Source: Fragilaria crotonensis
Taxonomy: Eukaryota > Bacillariophyta > Fragilariophyceae > Fragilariales > Fragilariaceae
Length of the DNA stretch: 56,051 nucleotides
Assembly (NCBI GenBank): GCA_022925895.1
Contig: JAKSYS010000402.1
Location: 1-56,051 of the forward strand
Direction of reading: 5' to 3'
The stretch's first letter is position 1. Each line of letters opens with the position of its first letter. The position numbers and the translations under genes are program-made. The notes below the pieces were generated by a model. That model was not told the origin of the DNA, did no database searches, and was given only the letters and a program-made list of their open reading frames with translations. Shown here piece after piece: positions 43,712 through 54,802 of this stretch.

Positions 43712-44578
43712 AACAATCGAGGACCGAATCAAGCTCCTGCACCACCAAGACAACATAACAACAATGATCGCAGAAGCACACCACAACAATCTCGCCCTTT
43801 TCAACAACAGAATCGCGGATCACGCCCTCCTCTCAGACCGATATCTTCAAACAATGGAACTCAACGGCGCCCTCCAAACAACACACCAGCTGTGAGACGA
43901 AACCCTAACACATCCAATGCTGCAAATATTGTATGCAATAACTGTGGTAGACTTGGCCACTATGCTAATCGATGCATAACCGCCAATCGCTCATCAACTA
44001 ACCAGAACAACCGTGGAGGACCGCCGCCCAGAAATCCAAACAATGAAAATGCAGCACCCCGCAACCAGCGTGCTTACTTCATTACTGACTCAACTGCTTC
44101 TAACTCCCATGCTTTTCACCATCAAGCATACATGGCCACCTGTGACCTCCATGGCACCTTCAATGGCCCATCTGCAGTTACCTCATGGCCTGATGTCAAT
44201 GCTCCTCAGATGGAAATCAACAGAGCATTGCTCAACAATGATTTCTTACCATCAGCACCAAACTCTCCACCCAACACAGGCTCAACAGAACTCTTCCCTG
44301 AAGACCCCTTATCAACACATCAAAGATTTGGACCACCAAGCCTTGACAACTGGCTACCTGACAGTGGTGCCACATGTCATTATACACCCGTTTTCAGCGA
44401 CCTTCGTGATGTTGAAGCCTGCCACATCCCTGTCTCTCTTGCTGACGGAACCACCAAGATCTCAACATTCAAAGGAACCACTGACTGCTACTTCACCTCT
44501 GATGAAGGACAAAAGTCTATCCTTGGCCTAACTGATGTTTATTATATTGAAGGTCTCAGCCACCGCCTTCTTTCCTGA
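43712..44578 (+). pseudogene. gag-pol: gag 3' part (zinc knuckle) and start of pol (aspartic protease)
   Basis: After the nested transposon the gag frame resumes with Asn/Pro/Arg-rich sequence and a CCHC zinc knuckle, VCNNCGRLGHYANRC (about 43928-43972), which binds the element's RNA. About 125 residues on, WLPDSGATCHYTPVF is the protease active site (DSG). The frame stops at 44576-44578 in a short run of C; the coding sense continues in another frame (ISATQNFTVIIQNRATTIQF), so a one-base indel sits at about 44573. Confidence 0.85.
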
Positions 44579-44826
44579 CAACCATCTCTGCAACCCAGAA
44601 TTTCACAGTCATCATCCAGAACAGAGCCACTACAATCCAGTTCCCAAACAATTCAAAATACACATGGCCCCTGCTCCTGCATGAACTCCCAACACAGAAT
44701 GCCTTTTCTACCATGGCACAACCTGTGGACACCACACCTGATGAAACTTCCTTCTCCTGCATTTGACCAACATGTTGATCCTACACAAGCTGACACCTCA
44801 AGACCAACAACTTCTTTGCCTCTTGA

Positions 44827-46056
44827 GACCATATCCGTCGCCTTGCGCACAGAAATTTCCGCAATCTCATGACCGGATCCCTGCATCACGCTTGGAATGA
44901 TCATACACTCTCGCCTGCGATTGACAAAAACACTTGGCCAATTCGTATCTCGATTAGCCAAAAACACGCTCGCAGCAAAATTCCTCTCCGACAAGGCTCA
45001 GAACCGTTTCACCAACTTCACCTTGATCTCATGAGAAATCCCTTTCGGTTTGGACTCACCACTGCAACAAACTATTCAGCCTACCTCTTTATTGTCACAA
45101 CACCTGGCAAACTAACTGGCTGGATAGGACTCCCAACTGAAAGCACCACATCCATCATCACAGCCCTTAAGTCCTGGCTTACTCAGACAGAACTACTTGG
45201 CCGCACAAAGTCCGTCCGCTTCATCCGTACTGATGCCGGATCTGCCTTTACATCTGCAAAATTCATCACAGAATGCAACAACCTTGGAATCAAACTTGAA
45301 GCTGCTGCTCCAGAACACCAAGAAATGAATGGCATCTGTGAAGCCAAATGGAGAGAAGTTCACAACACTGCAAATGTACTTCTCAACACTGCCCGACTTG
45401 GCGGTGCCTTCTTCCATCATGCACATGCCTATGCTGTTAGCATTATTAATGCTTGCCCAGCCAAAAATGTGACTGATCAACATGGCAACCCAACCACACC
45501 CTTCCAATACAGCTATGGCAGAAAACCAAGCCTTGCCAACTTCCGTGTATTTGGATGCCCTGTCTACTTCAAGCGCTACGAACCGACCTTCCGCAACAAG
45601 CTCATTACCTATAAGCAACAACTCCAACGTGCTTCCCGTGGTATCTTCATCGGATTCCCAGAGAACTCAGCCGGCTGGCTCGTTTACTCTCCTGATCATC
45701 CTCAGCGCATCGTCATCACTCGCGACGCCTACTTTGATGAAGACTTCAGCTCTGCCCTTGCCTTCGATTCAAAGCCCTTTGCCGGAGCCATTCCCATCCG
45801 ATCTCACTTGGATCCCAATGGACTCCAATCTTTGGACAACTCTGAACCATCAATTGTCCACCAAACCGGATCTGCTGCCAATCTAGGCATCACACCATCC
45901 ACCTATCTTGAAGAACTCCATGACTCTGAACAACTTTACAAGCACAAGACAATGGCCCTTCAAGCACTACCCATCCAGAAGATGATATTGATGACACTGA
46001 TCCCATCACAGAATCTGACATCTCTCCTGGACCAACACCACCAACTCCTCAGCTGA
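44827..46056 (+). pseudogene. Copia integrase
   Basis: The frame opens with the pre-integrase segment (HRNFRNLMTGSLHHAW), which lies in a different frame from the protease, then the catalytic core: FHQLHLDLM (D), FIRTDAGSAFTSAKF (D) and APEHQEMNGICEAKW (E), the D-D-E set that inserts the cDNA into chromosomes. It ends with the copia C-terminal region (FRVFGCPVYFKRYEPTFRNK, ASRGIFIGFPENSAGWLVYS). The core itself is uninterrupted. Position before RT places the element in Ty1/copia. Confidence 0.9.
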
Positions 46057-46103
46057 TCAACTGGACCTTTCACCAACTGAGACACACCCCACTTCACAAG
46101 GAA

Positions 46104-47470
46104 ATGACTTTATACTTCCAAGAGTGTGCTGAATCTCTGCCATCAGTTGATCCCATTCACACCGCCATGCTCGCCGTTGACGCATCCACAACTTCGCCCA
46201 CCGACGATCCAGTGGACAAGTATCTCCCTGAACCGCAATCCTTCAAAGCCGTTCTCAAACTTGACGATGACGTCCGCAACGCCTGGCTACATGCTATTCG
46301 CATGGAAATCAAGAACTTAATCGACCACGATACCTTCATCCTGGGTGAACAACCCCGGAAAGATGAACTCATCATCCCTGTCAAACTTGTCTTGAAAGCA
46401 AAACAAACTGCAACTGGTAAACTTGAAAAACTTAAAGCTCGCCTTGTCGCCCGTGGCGACTTGGAAAAACGACGATTGAAGAAAACTAAAGCTGCTTACC
46501 AGCAATTTCTCCAACAACAAAAACAAGACAATGCTGAAAACAATCCTGAATCCAGCAAGACAACTAACACCATCCCAATTGAGGTACCTCAACCTTTTGA
46601 GGACACATGGTCACCCTGTGCATCTTCAAGAGGGGTCAAGTTACTTCTCTCAACAATCTGTGCATCCCACCGCACCTCAAAAGTGCCGACTTCATTGGCG
46701 CATATCTACAAGCCAAAGTCATCGGTCGCCACTTTGTCAGACTTCCACTTGAGTATGCATATTACTTCCCTGAATATGCTAAATACTTTGGAACTCCAGC
46801 CCTTTTGAACAAGGGAATCTATGGACTTGTTTACTCTGGAAAATATTGGAACATTGAATTCTCTGAATGGCTTTACTCCAAAGGATTCATCCAATCCCAG
46901 TCTGAACCCTCCTATTTTGTCTTTTACAACAAACACAACCAATGGTTACGCCTTCTTCTTTGTCGACGACATGCTCTACGCTGGCAGCAATGACGCCATC
47001 GAAAAAGAATTCGAAGAATCCGTCCGCAATCGCTTCGACGTCAAGTTCCTTGGACCTGCTCAATGGTTCTTGCAAATGCGCATCCATCAACACAAAGACA
47101 AAACCTACACCCTCGACCAACATCGCTACGTTCTCAACACTTTGCAACGTTACGATCCCAACTCCGAGTTCCCTGAACGTGAAACACCATTCCCACCGGA
47201 TTACACCTTCAGTAAAGACAATCGACCTGTCACCGATCATGACAAACAAGTTGTCGAACAACACGAGAAACGCCTCCCATTCCGCTCCGCTGTATGTACG
47301 CTACTCTATCTTGCCTACAACACCCGTGCTGATATCCTCTTTGCAGTCTGCAAACTTGCAAAAGCCTGCGTCTGCCCTGGCGAACTCGACTTCCGTGCTC
47401 TTATCTGGCTGATTGGCTACCTACGCCGTCGCCCATATTATGCCATCAAGTTCTACCGGATGCCACGACC
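46104..47470 (+). pseudogene. Copia reverse transcriptase
   Basis: Three successive frames carry RT blocks: AWLHAIRMEIKNLIDHDTFI and LKARLVARGDLEKR (46104 to about 46620); SADFIGAYLQAKVIGRHFVRLP and KGIYGLVYSGKYWN (about 46607-46990); and YAFFFVDDMLYAGSN with the FLGPAQWFLQMRI block (about 46820-47480). The active site reads FVDD instead of the common YVDD, with both aspartates kept. Two or more frame changes mean no continuous RT can be translated from this copy. Confidence 0.85.
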
Positions 47471-47499
47471 AACCCTGTTTACGACATATGTCGTCAACA

Positions 47500-48060
47500 C
47501 CGCATTCCCATTCCGACTTAACCGTATTTTCCGACGCCAGCTGGCAAGATTGCCCTGACACTGGCCGCTCTACTGTCGGTTATATGATCTTTCACAACGG
47601 TGCTCTCATCGAAGCCAACTCTACGATGCCAACACCAATTGCTATGTCAACGTCCGAGGCCGAATACATGGCCGCATGCTCTGCCTCCATGGCCACAGCT
47701 CACATTCGGATGCTACTCTACGACATGACATATCTCGGAACCAAACATTGGCGCGAATCTATGCAGCGTCTTCCAACCATCCCATCGATTCTCATGATCG
47801 ACAATGAAGCCACTGTGCAGATTGCCAAGAACGGCAAACTAACCCGCAAGACTCGTCACATCGAACGACGTTTCCACTATGTCCGTCAAGGTCAACAAGA
47901 CGGTATACATCAACTACATTGGATACCTTGCGCTTCCCAACTTGCCGACATTCTCACCAAAACACAAGTCAATTCCAAAATTGATCAACACATTGACAAA
48001 GTCTTCTGTACACTGCCTGATCACATGCTACAATCTACAAGTGAATCTACAGAGATTTGA
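47500..48060 (+). pseudogene. Copia RNase H, C-terminal end of pol
   Basis: The frame changes again near 47500. TVFSDASWQDCPDTGRSTVG (first catalytic Asp), STSEAEYMAACSASM (Glu) and LMIDNEATVQIAKN (Asp) are the standard copia RNase H blocks, followed by RKTRHIERRFHYVRQ and ADILTKTQ. The stop at 48058-48060 lies just before the polypurine tract. Confidence 0.9.
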
Positions 48061-48063
48061 TTC

Positions 48064-48071
48064 AAGAGGGG
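48064..48071 (+). other. Polypurine tract
   Basis: AAGAGGGG immediately precedes the 3' LTR TG, as required for plus-strand DNA priming. Confidence 0.85.
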
Positions 48072-48969
48072 TGTTAAACATTCCGTATCGCCCTACATAT
48101 TTTTACATTATCCCTATCCCTAATTACTGACGCCCGAGTGCACAGTAAAACAATACATCGATGCTCCAGTAACCAGTGCGACACTACACGACTGGAATCA
48201 AAACTCACGTCGATTCAAATCATGTTCATCTCGTTCCTCGAGTTTGTACATTGATTTTCAAACGACGCTCAACGCCTCGTTTACGAAAAACAACGCAGCC
48301 GTACGCTGCTGACCGTGATTGATATGAGGAGTGTTCCTGATTGTTCCAAGGAACACTCCCCTTCAATCAGACCTCTCATTTTGGTCGCCCTTCATTTCTT
48401 CCCACAATTGTCAATTTTTCATATTTTAGTGTCACTCACCTTTTTACTTACTGCACATATTTTTCGCACGATGATGATGATCGACCATGACGCGTTTTTA
48501 CCCGCCGTCGTCATGACATCATATACACCGTGCTGTATAAATATTAGTAGCCAGTACGACGGTACTCACTACAACGACAATACAGCACAACACGGCGACC
48601 GGTACAACAGTACCTCTCGCACACAACTTCCTCTGCCCGTCGATAGTACGCGCACGTCTGAGTTTAACGTTACTGTACATAACGATAAACCATTAGACAG
48701 TGCCCACTATACGACACGCGATATTTCTACTAGTCAGTCTCTCGCACATTCATGTAGCGACAGAACGACAGATAGTACACATATCGTAATCTGTAGCGGT
48801 AGACAGCACTGCGTAGCTGTACCGTTTATAGATGAACTATGCAGTAGTCAGTGTCGTACTAGACACTCACCTACTGGGGGCGTACCCCGTAACGGTTACG
48901 TCCTGGTTCTTAACCCGAACCCTATGCCAACCTGCGCGTCGCTAGGTTCCGTTAACCCGAACCATATCA
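48072..48969 (+). repeat. 3' LTR (898 bp)
   Basis: Copy of the 5' LTR with three substitutions and no indels. It carries the same TATA-like box and inverted repeat. Its end lies 221 bp upstream of the RING-like gene start, so LTR transcription could read into that gene. Confidence 0.95.
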
Positions 48970-48974
48970 GAATT
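48970..48974. repeat. Target-site duplication, right copy (GAATT)
   Basis: Exact match to 24697-24701. Confidence 0.95.
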
Positions 48975-49190
48975 GCCAAGAACTCCAGTACGCGAGTACC
49001 GTATACTGTATACTCCAAGTACGTGTATTGCGCTCATAATTCGATACTTGTGTAGAGCGACTACCAGGACTGTAATACCAGGACTATACATTTGGAGTAC
49101 AGTGCACAGTTCTTACAGGAGACCTTCATCGAATCTCAGAACCCAACCTTGAACCAGCAGTCGAAAAGTATCAGAACTGACAGCAATGCC

Positions 49191-50801
49191 ATGTCGATCT
49201 TTCCCTTTCAATTCCTGAATGACTTCATGTCATCACCTGACAATGGCAATGATGACAACGACACGGTATTGGATGTCGAAAGCGGCGATGAGAGCGTTTC
49301 CGGAATGATGAGTGGGATCCATACGGAACCCACGACTGACAACACGTTCTTTATAGGTGATGGAAATTCTGTAGCCACAACTGCCACCACAGGCTCACTC
49401 ATGGCACCCGTCTATGGTGATCATGGAGCTACTACAGGATTACCGGCAGGAACATTTGTTGAGATATTCCGTCAACACATGACGCAGTCCCAATCGCAGT
49501 CGCAACAGACGGATTTGTCACTGTCAGCAGCTTCTGGAGTGACAGACTTTGAAGAACACAACGAGTCATTCACAATTGTATCGTCGGCTCCTTCTGGAAC
49601 AGGAACAAACAACGATGGTTATCTTCAACTTCACCTGCCAGTAGACAGAGAACCACCTCCTCTCATTCCCGATCGATTGTGGCACGGTGATAATCTATCA
49701 ATCTCTACAACCGAGTCTGTCTATCGAGACCTTGCCTCGTTGCAGAACAGCAATGCCGATAGCAACAGGAACAACAACGACAGTAATGCATCTCTCCTAT
49801 CGCTTCACCTTACGCCATCGATGCTCGACAGCGCTAGCATATCGGTGTCTAGTCACTATCACGCCGACGACGACAAATCTGTCAATACGACACAGTCCGA
49901 GAAACAACGTCGATCTATGGCCCGTCACGACAGCACTTCCTTTATCCAAGTCGGAGACAGACTTGCTCAACAACCTGTTGCAGAAGAAGAGGATTGTGAA
50001 TGGTTTGCTCGCTTCACCGAACAAGATTGGCTTGCCTTTCGTCAGGATGCCCAAATGATTATGGCTGCTATTGCCAAGGAGCATGGTACACGTCATGATG
50101 ACAATGATGAGCCATATCTTCCTTTACCACCCATGCCACCGAACCACGCAGTTGCATCAGCGATTCAGCAACCGTGTGCGGAATCCTATTGTGCTGCCGA
50201 TGTTCTCCCTCCAAGTTTCATTTGTGCCATTTGCAATGATGTGATTGTTGGTTCCACTACGCTCGATTGCTGTTGCGCACGATCGGCAGTTTGCATGACG
50301 TGTTGGGAAGATCATTGTTTCAGCTTCTCATCGTCCGACGACAATAACAATATCGATGATGACGACAATGAACTGGAAGACTTGATTCGCATTCATCACA
50401 ATACAACGTGTCCATCATGTGCCAAGACTGTCGTGCGGAACGTTGCTTGTCATGCCTTGGATGTTGCCATTCTTCATTGTGTCAAGGGACTTCCAGATCA
50501 ACATCCGGTCCAGACTGCGTATTACCGTCGTCTCGCGGCATGGCGAGCTCAAGTTCAACGTCGTAGGTTGGAATGGAAACGACATCAGGTAGAGGAACAG
50601 CAAACAGCACGTGACGCACTTTTGGCGGAACTGATTCAAGAAGAAGAACGATTCTTCTGGAATAAGGAGAAAAAGGCCAAGTCGTTTTGGGAAAATCACC
50701 AATTTATTCTTCTTGCGCTAGCCGAGGTTGCTCTTTTGGCAACGGCAGCCGCATTTGGTGGAGGTGGTGTCATGAGAGGCACTCTCTTGACGAGAAAGTA
50801 A
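49191..50801 (+). CDS. RING-like zinc-finger protein with C-terminal membrane anchor
   Basis: 536 residues from ATG 49191, the first ATG in the frame. A long Ser/Thr/Asp/Asn-rich disordered N-terminal half (with QSQSQSQQ) is followed by a Cys-rich module: FICAICNDVIVG, DCCCARSAVCMTCWEDHC, then after an acidic insert TTCPSCAKTV (about 343-425). The CxxC...CxxC...HC...CxxC order resembles a RING or U-box-like zinc fold of E3 ubiquitin ligases. Next comes a basic helix rich in Arg, Gln and Glu (WRAQVQRRRLEWKRH), and a single hydrophobic segment near the end (FILLALAEVALLATAAAF), suggesting tail anchoring. Uninterrupted frame. The 3' LTR lies close upstream. The E3 role is inference. Confidence 0.7.
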   Translation: MSIFPFQFLNDFMSSPDNGNDDNDTVLDVESGDESVSGMMSGIHTEPTTDNTFFIGDGNSVATTATTGSLMAPVYGDHGATTGLPAGTFVEIFRQHMTQSQSQSQQTDLSLSAASGVTDFEEHNESFTIVSSAPSGTGTNNDGYLQLHLPVDREPPPLIPDRLWHGDNLSISTTESVYRDLASLQNSNADSNRNNNDSNASLLSLHLTPSMLDSASISVSSHYHADDDKSVNTTQSEKQRRSMARHDSTSFIQVGDRLAQQPVAEEEDCEWFARFTEQDWLAFRQDAQMIMAAIAKEHGTRHDDNDEPYLPLPPMPPNHAVASAIQQPCAESYCAADVLPPSFICAICNDVIVGSTTLDCCCARSAVCMTCWEDHCFSFSSSDDNNNIDDDDNELEDLIRIHHNTTCPSCAKTVVRNVACHALDVAILHCVKGLPDQHPVQTAYYRRLAAWRAQVQRRRLEWKRHQVEEQQTARDALLAELIQEEERFFWNKEKKAKSFWENHQFILLALAEVALLATAAAFGGGGVMRGTLLTRK

Positions 50802-51106
50802 AAAGACAGCGACGGCCTACACGAGAAGGCAAATCACCACCCTGACAGCCTAGAGCATCCAATGACTGGAACAAGGACTGCAGCGGAGGAATTCAATTAA
50901 TGGTATCGCACTTAGTTTCGTAAATTCCCAACTCTTAAACAAAGCAGAACGTATACACTACTTTTTAAATAGTTATGATAAGTGTGGCAGTAGAACATTC
51001 TAGGTAGGCACTACCTTCTGTCGTCGCAAATCCTGTGTTCCGACATTAACTTCTGAGGATAGCAGGAAAGTCTCTTTCACACAAGTTTCCATCCAACGCA
51101 CACCGT
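50802..51106. other. Spacer between convergent genes
   Basis: 305 bp between the stops of the RING-like and aminopropyltransferase genes. No gene or clear terminator structure is evident. Confidence 0.6.
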
Positions 51107-52433
51107 TCAGAGCTCATCCATTGTGGTAATAATCAGGGGTGCATCAACATGATCATAGATCTTTCGTTCGGCCCAAAGTGGAAGATCAAATGCACTATCT
51201 TGTAATTTCGGGTGATAATACGAAGTACCGCGATGATTTACCTCCATGTCCGAAAATCGATTCTTGACTTGCTCCAACGTTGATGCGGACGTCACGTTCT
51301 TTTCACACATCAAGAATCCAATGTGACCAGTGGGATAACTGGAAATTATTATTGAACCATATCGAACTCGTTCAAAACCAACTTTCAAGAGATCATGACG
51401 CCAAACAACAATTCCTTCCAAATCCGCTGGTATGTTAAATGTTTCAGCTTGCAAATTCAAAATTCCATCCTTACCGAGAATGCGATACAATTGTTGAAAG
51501 TGGTGTTCCGTGTACAAGACAGCCGATGGGAGTGGAATAACTTCCCCGTCATCGTTCCAAGTCCACGGATCTGACGAATCCTGAATAATCACGTCGTAGT
51601 AGCCGTCGGCTGCCCTTTCGACAAAGGCTGCACCATCTGAAATGTGAAGTGATACTCTCGGATCATCCCAGGCGGCACCCCACGAAAAATGTTTACGGCA
51701 AACTTCAATAACTTGAACATCCAAATCGACGTGATCAACGTGTTCGAGGGTTGAGTGTTTTAACAGCTGTGGTGGGATGGTGAAAGAGATGAATAGTGGA
51801 TCGACATTGAAGACATGAAAAGAACGAATTGCAAGATTGATAAGAATATCGACGTTGGATTCTGAAAAGCATGAACGAACGAAAGCACGCACGCACCTCG
51901 CTTAGGATGTAACCGTCGCCCCCACCGATGATGAGGGCTCGCTTTGGATTTATGTGTTGCATCATTGGCATTTGTGCCATCATTTCATTGTAGGAATCGG
52001 CGTCTCGTTCCGTTAGCTGAACAACATTGTCCAACATCAAAATCTTTCCGTAATATTTGGACAAGTGGACCTCAATGTTTTGATACTCGGAGACGTGTGT
52101 AAAGATGGGAGAATCGGCTGAAACGCGAAGACTTTGATAGTAGCCAATATCTTCTTCCCACATACCAACGCTATTCCGCGCTGCACTGACTGGTTGTTGA
52201 CCATACGTTACTGTGAGACCGCCAAGGAGAAGCATGACCAACATTGACAAAGATATGGCGGTACGAGTAAATGAGTGCATAGTCGAACCGGCAGTCCACA
52301 AATTCAGGCTATGTATCGACATGACCATTTGGTAATGACGACAAATTCGAACAACAGGATTGGCTCCGGTTGGTGTTTCTAGCGTTGGTGTATTGTTCCT
52401 GCAAGCTGTTTCAAACGGTGTCGAATCTTCCAT
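51107..52433 (-). CDS. Polyamine aminopropyltransferase (spermidine/thermospermine synthase family)
   Basis: Transfers an aminopropyl group from decarboxylated SAM to a polyamine. Two exons: 52433-51897 and 51766-51107, with a 130-bp GT-AG intron in phase 0; 398 residues. Motifs: SEYQNIEVHLSKYYGKILML, QLTERDADSYNEMM, ALIIGGGDGYILSE (nucleoside-binding loop, about 170-174), VDLDVQVIEVCRKHF and the catalytic YYDVIIQDSSDPW (Asp242). The N-terminal 80 residues are extra and hold a hydrophobic segment (about 58-75, SLSMLVMLLLGGLTVTYG) that looks like a signal peptide or anchor, unusual for the mostly cytosolic family. A downstream ATG (residue 36, 38 or 52) would make it N-terminal. Whether the product is spermidine, spermine or thermospermine cannot be told. 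Confidence 0.9.
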
Positions 52434-53234
52434 GTTGGAATTTCGAATTCAACAGAATTTGTGAGATCCGGTAGCTTGTACAGTAGTTGGGTCCGCGAGT
52501 TCATGAATTGTGCTCCCAGTCGAATGAGAGAAAGAATTGGAATATCACTGGGTGCACCTGGGGCCTGGGGGCAGGAGACGTTTCATACTTGATATGATAC
52601 GTGATACAGGGATGTATTCTTGGTACTTGTACTCGTACGATTCTACGGAGGAGTGGTTCGTGGAATTGGTTGTACTGGTACTTGTACCTGGTACGTGGAC
52701 GCTATGTTCCCAAACGGCAAGCCCATCATCAGGACAGGCTGGTGAGTGAATGACCCCACATTCCTCGGGTGCGTTGGGGAAAAAAATTCACACACGCCGT
52801 ATCAGGGTTTTATAAAATAATACTGCAAGCTGAAAAATTTGGTACATTTGGATGCCGGTACGTATTATGGTGTACCACCCCTATGTGGACTTGCACCAAT
52901 GATCATTCGGTGTGCGAACGTCTTCACGGTTTTTATTACGGTTGTACCGACTCGCTTATCGCCTGGCAGTAAATAACGGGTATTTGAAATTTGGTGCGGT
53001 AGGTGATTCAGTAACTGTCAGCTGCTGTACCGTCTATTCACACGACAGTACTGCAAGTACAGTAGACCATAGCGCTCATAGTAACCTTCTGGTAAAAGAC
53101 AGTTACTTCACAATATGTCTCAAGTACTGGGTTTGAAAATATCACCGGACAAACTTGGTATATGGCTCCCACAGAGTGACGCTTACTGGTCAGTGTATTG
53201 CCCTCATTCCGGTGGTGGGATATTCCAACTCAGG

Positions 53235-53279
53235 AGATCAGGGTCGAAACCACCAGGATGACGAATTTTGACGTCAGCA
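53235..53279. repeat. 45-bp inverted repeat, left arm
   Basis: Matches the reverse complement of 54758-54802 at 40 of 45 positions (shared core GTCGAAACCACCAG and TTTTGACGTCAGCA). The arms lie about 1.5 kb apart and may be ends of a foldback or terminal-inverted-repeat element. Confidence 0.75.
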
Positions 53280-54054
53280 AGATGTCACGGAATGTTTCAT
53301 CAAGGGAATTTCGGTTATGAAACTGAAACATGGGCACATGTATTCCTCTATTTATATAGCTTGAATATTGAAATGTCATACTAGGGATACACACGTTGTA
53401 TGGAGTTCTACCTACTGTATTAGGTGCCGTTTGAATCTTTGTGCGAGCCATTGAGCCGCGCCCATATTCAAATTTGACAGCGACGAGAGTCCCTGTACAA
53501 GAATACTGATACGTACATTTCTACGGAACCGGATTCGGCACACAATTGGAATCACAATTCCAATAAAATGTAATTTGGGACAATGGACCCCAGCTGACAA
53601 TCTGCTTGTAATATCTCTGTAGTTCACTTCTTTTTTCTTTCCAATCTGTGCATTTACAGAACATGTAGTAATTGTAGTCATTATTTGTGGAAATGGGATT
53701 GAAGCTCTGCTTTTGATTGATAATCTTATCATTTTTCTGAGGAGGATGACACCAACACCGGTGTACAAGCACCGGTATCGCATCAATTCCATATCGACAA
53801 ATCTCACGACGGTAATGCCGGAGTACTGTACTAGGCAGCCTGAGTACTCCAGTGTAGTAGTAGAAGTAGACCTGCGTAGTCTCCAGTACAGTTAGTGGAT
53901 GTACAGCAAATGTAGGCTTCGAAGTAAGACGTATATTGAACTCGGGTATGTATCAGGTATTACCTCTATGATATGATACCATGGGCCACTCGAAATATTT
54001 TGTACTCCTACTGTAGTATAATACACTGATGACAAGTTACGAACATCATTCTCT

Positions 54055-54062
54055 CTTTGTGT
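54055..54062. repeat. 8-bp target duplication of the MITE, left copy
   Basis: CTTTGTGT, identical to 54536-54543. Confidence 0.9.
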
Positions 54063-54535
54063 CAGGGTTGTGAAAAACCACCGGTCCCGATTTTCGCCGA
54101 GGTGGTTTTTTAAAAAACACCAAAAAACACCTAAAAAACACCCAAAAAGCACTAGTGTTTTTTACACAGTAAGGTCTTTAATTCTACATTCATTTTATTT
54201 GATGTTGGACCCAATATTCTACATTGGATGCTTGCAATAACATCAAAGCAATTGTTCTTTAACATATTTACATCCTTATTCAACCTTCTTTGTAGTTTGC
54301 AACTGCATATCTGAATGTGGAGAAGTTTGAAACTGTGTACTGTAGTATCGTTACGTGATACAGTAACAAGTATACAGTGGCATGCAGTATACAGTACTGC
54401 TTAAACACGTACGAACTCTTTGAAAAAACACCTTTTTAGCTCGAAAATAAAAAACCACTGCCACCCAAAACGAGGTGGTTTTTTGAATAAAAACCAAAAA
54501 ACCACTCCGCAAAAAACACCTGCCTGCCAACCCTG
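54063..54535. mobile_element. Non-autonomous hAT-type element (MITE), 473 bp
   Basis: Both ends begin CAGGGTTG in inverted orientation (54063 and, complemented, 54535) and the element is flanked by an exact 8-bp duplication CTTTGTGT (54055-54062 and 54536-54543). These are hallmarks of the hAT superfamily. It has no coding capacity. Both subterminal zones carry multiple copies of GGTGGTTTTTT or its complement AAAAAACCACC, and AAAAAACACC, likely transposase-binding repeats. Confidence 0.9.
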
Positions 54536-54543
54536 CTTTGTGT
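54536..54543. repeat. 8-bp target duplication of the MITE, right copy
   Basis: CTTTGTGT, identical to 54055-54062. Confidence 0.9.
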
Positions 54544-54757
54544 ACGACGTGTGCGTAGAGGTGAGTATGACATACTTGTATACCACTCGCAGGTATGCAC
54601 ACCAGGTAGGAACATATTCGAGTGCATGTGTATGCCGTTAACGCCAACAGAACAATCGCAACGGGGAATGTGATGCACACATAATGTAAGATTCCCATCG
54701 TCAATTAGCTACGCGTGGAATTAATTTTCTACGCAATCTTTGTGTATGGACTCCACA

Positions 54758-54802
54758 TGCTGACGTCAAAAATCGTCACTCTGGTGGTTTCGACTCGGAT
54801 CT
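54758..54802. repeat. 45-bp inverted repeat, right arm
   Basis: Partner of 53235-53279. The MITE lies between the two arms. Confidence 0.75.

Larger units (their letters stand above)
24702..48969 (+). mobile_element. Ty1/copia LTR retrotransposon with a nested DNA transposon
   Basis: Bounded by two 898-bp LTRs (TG...CA) and flanked by a perfect 5-bp duplication GAATT. Internal order on the plus strand is primer site, extra coding-like region, gag, zinc knuckle, protease, integrase, reverse transcriptase, RNase H, polypurine tract. Integrase before RT defines the copia superfamily. Total 24,268 bp; without the nested 12,256-bp transposon and its CA copy it would be about 12.0 kb, large for copia. 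The LTRs differ at only three sites and no indels, so insertion is recent. Yet the internal coding region changes frame about ten times, so this copy cannot make its own proteins as read and was probably mobilised in trans. Confidence 0.95.

Noticed and set aside
48315-49055. 246-codon frame across the 3' LTR into host DNA
   Set aside because: Same LTR-open frame as at the 5' end, ended by host sequence; not a host gene.
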